From Parasponia andersonii (lineage: Eukaryota; Streptophyta; Magnoliopsida; Rosales; Cannabaceae): a stretch of DNA of 64,000 bases. Made by a program: the position numbers and the translations under genes. Positions 46,649 through 58,011 of the stretch are shown in pieces. Every line of letters begins with the position of its first letter. The stretch's first letter is position 1. The notes beneath the pieces are model-generated. The model saw nothing but the letters and a program-made list of their open reading frames with translations. It made no database searches and was not told the origin of the DNA. The stretch covers positions 236,436 to 300,435 of the forward strand of contig JXTB01000029.1 in the NCBI GenBank assembly GCA_002914805.1. The letters run 5' to 3'.

Positions 46649-48304
46649 AAGCTAGCTCCATCTCTTCATGACCATTTTATTTTAATTTGTGTTTACAGAC
46701 TTTGATTATGTCTCGGATTGAAAAAACTTGAAATTGTGTTTAGTTTGTTAATTAAAAATACAAAATAAACAAAATCATGTTTTGCTAGATTTTTTAAAAA
46801 ACCAAAACATTTTTCTAATAACAATGTTTTCTTTTTGAACACAAATTATTTAATATAGTATATAGGTGTATACTTAATTAAAGTCGAGATTTGTCACAAA
46901 AATTAAATATTGTGTGTATTTATATCGGAACACATACATAGAGCATTACCATCCTAAAATGACATATTTAATTAGTCAAAATAATTATTTAAGATACAAC
47001 TATTCTTTTTATTACTATGAAGGCATTAGTAATAGACTACTACGCGTAGAAACCCAGAATAATAAGACAACAAACAACCCCCTATCAAACAAAGAATCTG
47101 AAGTATTTGATATCACTTGTTGTGCCAGCAGAAACACAAATTGCTATTTTTGTTATGCTAAATACTAAATTAAATAAATTTATAAAAAAATATAAATAAC
47201 AATGAATAAACCATAACACAAGGATCTATTGTAATTTGGCTTAAGAGGTTGATTTTTTTAATGGTAATTTTTCTATAAAAAAAAAAAAAGAAAAAATCTC
47301 AAATTTTGAATTTGTCTATTGATTTAATTAGAAAAATACTATTTCTAAAGTATTTAGAAAAATATTATTTTTTAATTAATTAATGAGCTACTTAAGGTTA
47401 CCTCGAGTAATGTAACTGATTATCTCGAATATCATAATAAAATGTCAAGTTTGAAGAACAATATTAAAAGTGTTATTTTTCTAAAATACTCTCGAAAAGT
47501 TATACTTTTATAAGTAAGTCCAGGATATTTTTCAACAATTTTAGTCTATCCGAAATTTTTCAATTTTTGGTACTATAGGTCTGAAATTTTATAAGGACCC
47601 CGCTTAAGGCAAACATGCATATTAAAGAGTATTTATGAGAAATATCCTTATTTTTTAGATCATGTTAAAAAATGGCCCTTTTTACACCTATTAAATAAAT
47701 TACATTTTTATAATTTTATTTTGATAAATCTCCATTTTCTAGTTAATTTATTTTTTAAATATAAATCAATTTTATATGAAATAAATAAATATATTTTGAT
47801 GAATTAAATATCAAAACGGTCATTTTCAAATAATTTTAAACTAGGCCATTTTTTAACAATATTTGAGAAACAGCCATTTTTCCAATAGTGATCCAAAATT
47901 TGGCCATTGGGCTAAAAAGCCCTGAATTAAACTAGGGCAAAGAAATAGTAGTTGGGCTTTGGTCCCAATCCAACTAAAGCCATAATTTTGTAATTAGGCT
48001 TAATTTAAAGACAAAATTAGACCGTGCACGATTTTCCAATCAAAATTTTGTTTTATACGGTGCGTTTGTTACTTTTATACGGGGGGTTAAAACTTTCTAC
48101 GGTATTTAAAACCTTATACGACTTTAATTGTGGTTCCGCAATGCGTCAGGGTACTAGAGCATTTTATTTAATGCTCCTTTTTTTTTTTGTGGTTCTTCAG
48201 GCTTTTTTTAAAAAAAAAAAAAAAGAAAAGAACAAAGATAATAAACATATAATGTAAGTGGAGACGAATTGTCATGTGTTGTGCCGGAATCACTTATTCA
48301 CTTT

Positions 48305-48341
<37 letters not shown>

Positions 48342-48659
48342 ACATGAAAAATGAAAAACCGTATTTCTCTTTCATATTTTTTATAATAAAAAATATATAT
48401 AATAAATTTTCCTTGACCTGATACCCGCACGTAAATTAAAAACAAATTATTGGATCGGTGTCTTATATATATATTATATATTCTTTTCAATTTCTTTATT
48501 CTTTTTTACATTAAAAGGTTTCTTTCTAGTCTTTTTTTCTTATTTCTTTCATTCTTTTTGTTACTTTATTACACTTTTTTTCTCTTTCTTTTATTTAATT
48601 CAATACTTTGATTACAAAAAAAATCGTTTTCTCTCTTTTTCTCGATATTTTTTAAATAG
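46649..48659. other. AT-rich spacer with TA microsatellite
   Basis: No gene seen. Poly-A/T runs are frequent. A pure (AT)15 microsatellite spans 48308-48337. Confidence 0.5.
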
Positions 48660-50710
48660 ATGTTTTCCTTTCATTAAAAAAATTACCATAAGTATTTTAC
48701 TAGATTACTTACGGTATTAGATAAAAAAATGTTACTACAAGAATCTCATTAAATTACTAACAAAATCTAGGAAATTGTAAAGAGAGATGGACGTTCTAAG
48801 AAAAAAAAATTTTAAAAAAAAAACTAAAGATGTTATCACATATATATCTTTACTTTTTACTTTTGGTATCGGTAGAATTGGAATGGGAATTAGGCATTCT
48901 TTATTTCAAAAAAAAAATTCCAAGTACTTTATAAGACTGTGTACGGTATCTAACGATATTGAAATTAAAAAAAAAGTTACCATGAGTATCTAATCAAGAT
49001 ACTTATGTATCATGTAAAATAAAATGGGAGTTTGACATTCTTTATTTGGAAAAAAAATGATAATTAAAAAATATTATAGGTATTCTATCATGATACTTTA
49101 GTATCAAGGAGATGAGAAAAGAGTTGGATTACTACCATAGGTATCCTATCATGATACATTTAGTACCAGGGAGATGAGACGAGAGTTGGAATGCCGCTTA
49201 TCACGTAAAAAAAAAATACCATAGGTATCCTATTCGATAATTATGGTGAAGAGATTTGGTATACTTTATTGTCCAAAAATATTTATTGAACAAATTATAC
49301 CATAGGTTCTTACTAGGTTACTTATGATATTAGGAAAAAAAAGTATCCCAAAGATATCTCATTAAGTTACTAACAATATCTCAGAAATTATAAAGAGAGA
49401 TGGATGTTCTAAGGAAAAATAAAAGTAAAAAGCTAAAGATATTACCACATAGTTATCTTACTTTGTTACTTTTGGTATTCATGGAATTAGAATAAGAGTT
49501 ATATGTTTTTTATGAAAAAAAAATAATCAAAGTTTCTTACTAGGGTGCGTAAGGTATCCGAAGACATTGAAAAAAAAAGTTAATATAAATATCCAACTAA
49601 GATACTTATGGTATCCTAGGAGCCAAAATGGGAGTTTGGCATTCTTTGTTTTGAAAAAAATAGTGACAATTAAAAAGTACTATAGATATCCTATCATGAT
49701 AACTTTAGTAGCTTGGCATTCTTTGTTTTGCATAAAAAAAAAATACTATAGGCATCCTACGATGATGATTATGATGAAGAGATTTGATATACCTTATTTT
49801 CCAAAAATATTTATTAAAAAAATTACCATTAATATCTTACTAAGTTACTTATATTACTAGGGAAAAAGTATGTCATAGGTATCTCATTAAGCTACTAACA
49901 TCATCTCAGAAACGGTAAGGAGAGATGGACGTTCTAAGGAAAATAAAAGTAAAAAACTAAATATATTACCACATAAATATCCTACTTTATTACTTTTGGT
50001 ATCCATGAAATTGGAATAGGATTTATGTGTTCTTTATTTTTAAAAAAAATCCAAATATCTTTTAAAGGTGTGTACGGTATCCGAAGACATTGAAATAAAA
50101 AAAAAAAAAAAGAATTAGCATAAGCATCAACCAAAATACTTATGGTATCCTAGAAATCAAAATAGGAGTTTGGCATTCTTTATTTGGAAATTAAAAAGTA
50201 CTATAGGTATCCAATCATAATACCTTTAGGGTATGTTTGATTTGAAAGAATGGAGTTTAGAATGGAAAATTCATTCTACCAAATAATACATTCCAATGTT
50301 TGTTTCATTTTTTTGGCAATGGAATGAAAATTATAATTCTATTAAATAATAGAATTACTATTCCACTTCTTTACCAATGGAGTAAAAGTTCCAATCTCTT
50401 TCAAATTTTAGTAAAACTAGTTTTTCCCTCTTTGTCCTACTAAAATATTTAAAAATAAGAATTTTGTCAATACACAATATATTTCATTCCATTCTACTAT
50501 TGATTTTAATTTTAACCAAACAATATATTATCATTCATATTTCTATTCCAATTCTATTATATTACCATTCTTATTATTATTTTAATTCCATTCCATGAAC
50601 CAAATGTGACCTTATAATCTGAGAGATAAAAAGAGAGTTGCTTATCATGATACTACCACGATAATTATAGCGAAGAGATTTGGTATACCTTATTGTCCGA
50701 AAATTTACCG
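48660..50710 (+). repeat. Three tandem units of a ~0.5-0.6 kb AT-rich repeat
   Basis: Units are marked by GAGAGATGGA(C/T)GTTCTAAG near 48782, 49395 and 49920, giving spacings of about 614 and 525 bp. Each carries TACTTTTGGTAT, GTATCCTATCATGATA-like and GAAGAGATTTGGTATA blocks in the same order. The first unit has an extra internal copy of the ATCATGATAC...GAGTTGGA block. The third is split by a MITE. No coding potential; origin unknown. Confidence 0.85.
50229..50611. mobile_element. PIF/Harbinger (Tourist)-like MITE
   Basis: 383 bp flanked by TTA on both sides (50226-50228, 50612-50614). Imperfect inverted ends GGGTATGTTTGATT and GGTCACATTTGGTT. The interior is AT-rich with repeated ATTCCATTC-type words. 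It sits inside the third unit of the tandem array. A partial relative lies at 55761. Confidence 0.75.
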
Positions 50711-50711
50711 T

Positions 50712-52941
50712 TAGTACATATGGTACTAATATAACATACATATAGTACTTTATGATAGGCGCTGATGTGAAGCGCCTGTCCTAACTTTTACGTTAAATTA
50801 ATTTAATTTATTTTTTCAGCTATGGCCTTATGCAAGCTGACACGCTAAGGTCGTATAATGAAAATTTAGCAGTCGTATTTTTCTAAACTATAGCGCCGTG
50901 TGTCTGTATTTTTCAAACTTTTGGGACTTGTTAGTATTTTTTAAAGAATGACCCACTTTTAACATATTTCTCTAAAAACCCCTAATTTAAAAGCCACATC
51001 TCCAAAGGGTGGCCCGACATAGCAACTAGCAAAGTAATTTTTATGAGGACATTAGTGGCAGAAAGAACAACAGTGTTTCACTAATGATTTAATTCTGTTT
51101 GGGCTACACTCAGCTTTTTATCTGCACAATCTGTCGAGGGGCAGAATCTTACATATAAAGGGCTTTCTCAATGGAAATGGAGTAGATTATTTCATTTATC
51201 TTTGTTTAACTAAAAGGGTAAATCCAAAAAAAAAAATACTCTGAAGCTATAGTGTTCTATAATCTAAACTTGAAACTTAAATTTCGCAAAATAATACTAT
51301 AAGATTAAAAATTTATGAAAATTAATACTTTAGATTGACTTTTTGATTAATTTTAATAATAAAAAAATAATAATATTTTTCATTAAAATTATATTAGTCC
51401 ATATTATTATCCTTAATTTTAAGAATATTACTGTTTTTTATCAATTAAAATTATTCAAAAAATCAACTTATATATTAATTTTCAGAAATTCTTAACCATT
51501 TGACGAACAAAGATGGTGTTCTTGTATTATTTTTTTAATATTCTGAAAGGTCCCCCGTAATTCTTGGTAAGCTACTTTTTTTCTCTATATCCACTTTCAA
51601 AAAATATACCTCTTTTATAGTTTTTTTTTTTTTTTGTGAATATCCTTCTTTAAGTTTTTAAACTATTATGAAAATAAAAATACCATCATGACTAGGGTCA
51701 AATTACTAGGTATTTTGGCTAGCTATCAGTATGTAAAGCGACTCGACATAGCTCAACACTATGTTTAATGCTCTCTATCTTATTAAGAACCTGACACTTA
51801 GCTCGAGACTATGTACAATGCTCTTGATCTTATCTAGAATCCGACAATTTTATTTATTTTCTTTTCTGCTAGTTGACACGTTGAAGTAAAAGACATTGAT
51901 ATAACTAATACAGCCAAAATAATTTTTCTCTAAAATTTTTTTTAAGTGGCATTTTTAAGAATATTAAGTATGTCTTGATCTATAGTCAAGTGAAAAATTC
52001 CTAAAAGTATCAGAAAAAAGCTAAAATTTAACAAAAATAAAAGGCCTTAAACACTTACAATCATACACTAGATTTTCTAATTCAACACTTTCTGTTTAAA
52101 TATATATGGCACAATTTTTTCATCAATTAGAGATTACATATGCATAAATAAACAATTGTGAATACAAAGAACTGAAGAAGAAATTTATTTCATAATATAA
52201 TCAAATCAAATCAGTCTAAATCCAATTATGATTTTCTAATCTAATCAAGTAGCCTAAATTAGGCAATTTACAGAATATACAAATAAAAAAAATACAAATA
52301 GTCTATACCTGAAGTATACAAGTGGAATTTGATCATGTTTTTGTAATAGTTATTAAGTTTATTTGTAATAAATTTCATCAATTAAACGATGAAAACCAAA
52401 TCAAATAATTTTTTTTTTAAAAGTAAGAGGTGAGAAAGTATTTTTCCTCTAAAATTCTACAAAACATAAGATTGTTATTTTTTGTGAACGTCTTATTTGC
52501 AGTTTTGTGCAGACTAAACTATTTTTTTTTGTTTGAGTACTCTATGATGATGAAACCAAATCATTTGTTGCCATCAATATGATGAAACCAAATCAAACCA
52601 TTAGACCTTGATAAGAAAGAAAGAGAGATTATTTAATAGTTTCATAATTGCAACTGGCCTCACAAATAAAAGTGTCGTATGATGAATTTGACACCTTGAG
52701 TAAAGTTTGGAGGAAATTTTCATATATTTCAATAAATGTGTAATGGGGAGAAATTGTGTAAAGTTAAAAGTGTTAAAAGCGTAAAATTTCAAACTATGTT
52801 TTGTTTTGTTTTTTCCACTTCTTCTTCTTCGGTGGGCAAACTGGCCACTCACCAATGACTTTAGCGTTAACAAACTAATTGGCTACGTAACCTCAGTCAG
52901 TGTCTTGACTTCGTTGACTTTGAGCTCTTTTGAATCTTTCA
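50712..52941. other. AT-rich spacer with an orphan NLR flank
   Basis: Mostly patternless AT-rich DNA. A small palindrome GGCGCT...AGCGCC lies near 50758-50781. The segment 51017-51225 is described separately. No gene seen. Confidence 0.5.
51017..51225 (+). repeat. Orphan copy of the NLR 3' flank
   Basis: Matches 63000-63200 and 29290-29475: GCAACTAGCAAAGTAAT, GTGGCAGAAAGAA, AAAG(G/C)GCTTTCTCAATGGAA, GTAGATTATTTCATTT. No NLR coding sequence precedes it, so a receptor gene was probably deleted here. Confidence 0.75.
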
Positions 52942-53010
52942 ATGGCGGATGGAAACATGGTCACTGTTGCAGACCGGATCCTCCAATTGTTGGGTTACTC
53001 GAACAACAAT
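52942..53010 (+). pseudogene. NLR 5' fragment (first ~22 codons)
   Basis: ATG at 52942 opens MADGNMVTVADRILQLLGYS, matching the starts of N2 and N6. After about codon 22 the similarity ends, and the sequence soon passes into copia DNA. The frame stops at 53121. A decapitated NLR whose remainder was lost or displaced. Confidence 0.85.
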
Positions 53011-53019
53011 ACAGCAGTT

Positions 53020-53690
53020 GTTCTTGGTCACACTCTGAATCTAGAACTCACTCCTCACTCTCCCAAAACCCGAGTACACCCAAATTGCCGTCTGAAACTT
53101 ACAATGATCATAAGCTCATAACCTGAGTTATATTATTTATAAGGACAATGCATAATCACCCTAAGGTTTTAGAAGAGTCCTATTCAGTTAGCTTGTATCA
53201 GCAGCTTCACAACTGAACTCTGGTAAGTTAGTTAATCCAACTAACTCTTGCTGCGGTGTCATAACTATCACCAACTAACTTAAGAACCATATTCGAACAA
53301 AATCTCCACTTGGTTTTCAAGATGTTCAACACGAGAGGGGTGCTCTTGTCCTTCTCATCAATCAGCTATCTACCACTTTGAATTAAATTTAGACAATGTG
53401 TCTGTTCAATGGTAACTAACACCTTTGTGGCCATATCTGCAGGCTTATGCTCTGTTAGGATCTTCTCAAGCTTGATTACTCCTGCTTCCACTATGTCCCT
53501 TGAAAAATGGTATCTCACATCAACATGCTTGGTCCTTTGGTCAAACACTGGATTCTTGCATAATTGAATTGCACCTTGACTATCTGAATACAACACAGTA
53601 TATGTGCATCATACAATTTGACCTCTCTGAGCAAACCTTGCAGCCACAACAAAGCATCATTTTTTTTTTCGGCTACAGAGCCTCCTTCGT
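53020..53690 (-). mobile_element. Ty1/copia 3' end fragment
   Basis: The minus frame 53366-53596 reads YSDSQGAIQLCKNPVFDQRTKH and ILTEHKPADMATK, the C-terminal RNase H of copia. Frameshifted RNase H continues up to about 53690. The stretch 53120-53290 read on minus (with TATAAATAATATA) looks like an LTR. The rest of the element is missing. Confidence 0.85.
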
Positions 53691-53889
53691 AATCTGATTA
53701 CTCTTATATATTATCAAGTACCAACACCAAATAAATTGTTCTTTAGCCTCGTCACCCCTAGTAAAAGCATAGTATATTCTTCAAATAGTTTTTCTTTTTT
53801 TTTACTATATTGTTTTCTTTTTCCATTTTCTGTTCTTTTAAGTGGTCACAGATGTTATGTTTACGGCTACATGCCTACCTCACCCATAC

Positions 53890-55724
53890 TCTAAAAAAGC
53901 ATCACATAGGCTACATTTCTTACAGTTATTTCATGGAGAAAAGGGAAATACAATTATATAGAGGTTTGTCACCCAATTAGATCCCTAAAATCCTCTAAAG
54001 AATGGAAACTATCAAATAATCACCGCATTCTAACACGTTCCTCGAGTTGGTGCATACTAATTTGCCTTCAAAATATTTAGAAAAACTTGGGAAGTCTCAC
54101 ATACCATACTCAAGTTCTCATGAGTTTCACAGCAGATTGATTTCCAAAAACTTTACATATAAGGCGCAAATTCACGTGAATTTTATAACACAAGCTTCAA
54201 TTTGATTCGATACCACATGAAATCATCTGCATTTATTGTCAATACTGCAAAGACTCTTTTTATCTTTTTTATCTTATGTCTTTATTTCAATGAATATAGT
54301 AGTAGAAGTCTTTTTAGAATTCTTTGTTTGTTCGTAGATCACGCTTATGGTCTCACCATTTTAGATACTTAATAAGTTAAAGAAAATGGTGTTTTGTGTG
54401 ATCAGTTTTGTTGCAGTGGGTGCATTTATGGTCGGACTTGTCAAATTTTAATTTTTAATTTTGAGGAAGCTATTTTTGGGTATATTTATTTTGAATCATC
54501 GATACCAAGCTTCCAAATATTTCTCCTCCTTATTCAAAGTGGTATGCTGTACTTCTTCACTTCGAACCAAAAAATAACGCTCTTCCAAATTTAGAACTAG
54601 TACTTCAACATCTCCAGGTTCCTTCATAACTACTTTATTATTATGGTCTAATTCGCAAAAGATTTCAATCAATTCTCTTTAATACATAGAGAGTAGCCTT
54701 CCACTTTGTTTGGCAGTGAAAGCCATTCAAGGCGAAAACTTGTAATTTATTACTTCCATCATAGAACGTCTTCGCCAAGTTGCTCCAAATTTCTCGAACA
54801 ATAGGTAGACATAGATAATGTTTCATAATCTCCCGAAGTCATAGACATTAATATCCACTTCTCGACTGTTTGGTTTTTAGCATACTAATTCTCATATTCT
54901 GCATGTAATTCTGTCCACGAATATATGAGAGTTTCTCTCTTTCAATAATATGCATCTCTATCCGTCGAAATCAAACATCATAATTTGATTCATTGTGAAT
55001 AATCCCTGCATTAAAAACTCCTTCCAATTGAATAAGAACCAGAAATGATATCATTATGGACGATTCAACATTTTTTTCGACTCATTCTTTTTAGGCTATG
55101 TTTTTTTACAATGTTTTAATTATTTTTTCAATAAAAAGGATATACGTGGATTAGAACATGGCCAAAATAACATAAGTTAATTAGGCCGAAGGACTTGTTC
55201 AGTTACTTACAAATCAACAAGTCATAGCAATGAGTCGCAGCAATGAGAGGAAAGCCGATCAGTCACAGCGATTCACGACAATAAGTCGATGCTGAACGAG
55301 GGCAGCGAGACGTAACTTGTGGATTCTCGGATATAATGAAGTAAAGAAATCGCTGGTTTTGGTTGCGTCAATCTTGACTTCGACGGTAAGAGCTCGCAGA
55401 ACTGTGGTGGTAATCGTATGAATATGTACAGATCGGCGATGGTGGCCATTTGAGTTCGCAGAACTTATGTTCGTCCTGGTTGATTCGATCATCACAGTGG
55501 GTATTTTTTCACAATAGTGATCTGGGTATTGATTTGATCGGTTTCCATGTTTTGTAGGCTCGTATCTTATACCATATAAAAAGCATAATATGGGCTATAT
55601 TTCTTATTGTTATTTCATGGGAAAAAGGGAAATACTAATATATAGAGATTTGTCACCCAATTACGTCCCTAAAGATCCTCTAGAGAATGGAAACAATCAA
55701 ATATATAATTACTGAATTCTAACA
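53890..55724 (-). mobile_element. Short LTR retrotransposon with 5-bp target duplication
   Basis: Direct repeats 53890-54035 and 55575-55724 share TTATTTCATGG, GTTTGTCACCCAATTA / GATTTGTCACCCAATTA and ATTCTAACA. Read on minus, each begins TGTTAGAAT, as an LTR should. Next to the 55575 end the minus strand reads TGGTATAAGATACGAGCC, resembling the copia Met-tRNA primer site. The pentamer CATAC flanks both ends (53885-53889, 55725-55729). The ~1.5 kb interior keeps only a copia gag-like trace (near 54690-54830). Nonautonomous and decayed. Confidence 0.7.
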
Positions 55725-55760
55725 CATACACGTACATATGCCGTTCGAAAACCGAACTTA

Positions 55761-55935
55761 GGTTACATTTAGTTGGTTGAATTGAAAACTCGTTCCACTG
55801 AAAAGAATATTTTAATGTTTATTTTATTTTTTTTAATAATTTAATAAGAGAATGAGAATTTCAATTCCATTAAGGATGGAATTGTTATTCCACTTTTTCA
55901 CTCATAGAATAAAAATTTTAACCTATTTCAAATAG
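55761..55935. mobile_element. Partial relative of the 50229 MITE
   Basis: TTA followed by GGTTACATTTAGTTGG, then GAATTGTTATTCCACTTTTTCA and ATAGAATAAAAATTTTAA, parallel the left half of the 50229 element. No matching right end was found. Confidence 0.5.
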
Positions 55936-56287
55936 AATATATAAATCAAATAAAGTATCAAAATAGATTGTATAAAAATGATACTATCTAAAAAGACACA
56001 TTAATTATACTAAAAAAATCTTATAATGCCACATCATTCATTTTATTTCTTCGTGATATAATTTGCAAGATATATTCCATAAAATTTACAAATTTCAACA
56101 AAAAAAATAAAGACATAAAGATACTCCGAATTTTATTTTATATAAAAGCTAACCTCATTTTTGAATTCACGTGAGTTAATATACTCACATTTGGAATCCC
56201 TGTAAACTAATACTTTAATTTTTAAATTCTTATAAATTAATACACTAAATTTTCACTTTTACAAATTAATATCCCGATATTTAAAAT

Positions 56288-57930
56288 TGTTGGACAAATG
56301 GGTTAAGGAAATAATTTGGGCTTGGAAGCCCAAGTGGATTTTAAAGATTAAATTTGTTATAAAACTCATTTTCATAGACCATTTTGAAGCTAAAAATTGA
56401 ATGGGATCCACATCTTGTTAATGAAAGATCTTAGTGAATTCTTGTTCTCCTCTGCGAGGACATCGATTTCGTATATTCACACGTTCAAAATGGTGCACGG
56501 ATGAATGAGAAATTGTTGCTTAAAAGTGCACCATTGAAATAGAAAATGAAAGGAAAATATTATAGTCCCACATTGGTGGGAAATGCATGGTGCAAGTGGT
56601 TTATATAGAACCTTGTNNNNNNNNNNNNNNNNNNNNNNNNNNNNNNNNNNNNNNNNNNNNNNNNNNNNNNNNNNNNNNNNNNNNNNNNNNNNNNNNNNNN
56701 NNNNNNNNNNNNNNNNNNNNNNNNNNNNNNNNNNNNNNNNNNNNNNNNNNNNNNNNNNNNNNNNNNNNNNNNNNNNNNNNNNNNNNNNNNNNNNNNNNNN
56801 NNNNNNNNNNNNNNNNNNNNNNNNNNNNNNNNNNNNNNNNNNNNNNNNNNNNNNNNNNNNNNNNNNNNNNNNNNNNNNNNNNNNNNNNNNNNNNNNNNNN
56901 NNNNNNNNNNNNNNNNNNNNNNNNNNNNNNNNNNNNNNNNNNNNNNNNNNNNNNNNNNNNNNNNNNNNNNNNNNNNNNNNNNNNNNNNNNNNNNNNNNNN
57001 NNNNNNNNNNNNNNNNNNNNNNNNNNNNNNNNNNNNNNNNNNNNNNNNNNNNNNNNNNNNNNNNNNNNNNNNNNNNNNNNNNNNNNNNNNNNNNNNNNNN
57101 NNNNNNNNNNNNNNNNNNNNNNNNNNNNNNNNNNNNNNNNNNNNNNNNNNNNNNNNNTGAAATTAATAATCTTTGATTGATTAATTTCAGAGATGGCGAA
57201 CAACAATGTTGATGTTGTCAATGCCGAGAACATGGCTAGTTCTCAACAGCCTACTGTGGCATCTGCAGTGACAGTGCCAGTCCCTGCTATGACTCGAGTG
57301 CCAAACCCTCTTGTGACTCCAATGATACTAGCAGGGCACCAGGAGAGAAGCCTGAGAAGTTCAATGGGTTGAACTACAAAATGTGGCAGCAAAACATGCT
57401 ATTTTATCTGACCACATTGAACCTTGCAAGGTTCTTGACTGAAGAGGCTCCAAAATTCAGAGAAGATGAGCAAGATTTCCAAGTTCTTGTTGCGGTAGAT
57501 GCTTGGAAATAATCTGACTATCTATGCCGAAACTATGTAATGAATGATTTGACCGATTCATTATATAGTGTATATCGTAATAACAAAACGGCAAAGGAAC
57601 TGTGGGAGTCACTAGACCATAAATATACAACTGAGGATGCCGGTTCCAAAAAATTTGTGGTGGGACGCTTCCTCGATTATAAAATGGTCGACTCAAAAAC
57701 TGTAATCAGTCAAGTTCAGGAGTTTCAATTAATTCTCCATGAGATTCAGGCAGAAGAGATGGCCCTTTGTGAACCCTTCCAAGTAGCTAAGAAGCTGTGC
57801 CTTCGTGGAAGATTTAAAGAGCTACTTAAACACAATAGCTACTATTATTGAGAAGCTGGCCCTTCGTGAAAGATTTAAAGAGCTACTTAAACACAAGCGA
57901 AAAAGTCAGGAGCCTCGAAGAACTAAGACT
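56288..57930 (+). mobile_element. Truncated Ty1/copia element (LTR and gag)
   Basis: A probable LTR begins TGTTGGACAA at 56288. Between it and gag is a run of N. Gag starts near ATG 57193 ([17 protein letters not shown]), then continues with stops and shifts as [64 protein letters not shown] and [19 protein letters not shown], the UBN2-type copia gag. A short duplication of AGATTTAAAGAGCTACTTAAACA ends the element around 57930. No pol or 3' LTR follows; N6 begins 80 bp later. Confidence 0.88.
56617..57157. other. Assembly gap (541 N)
   Basis: Unresolved bases between the copia LTR start and gag. Translated frames of X across it are meaningless. Confidence 1.
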
Positions 57931-58011
57931 TGTTAAAAACTAGGGTATGATTCATATAGTTCCAAGTTCCAACATTTGTTGTGCGTTTGATTACAGATCT
58001 CTTTCTTTTCA

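Noticed and set aside
56583..57233. Frames of about 200 residues made of X
   Set aside because: They are translations of the N gap.
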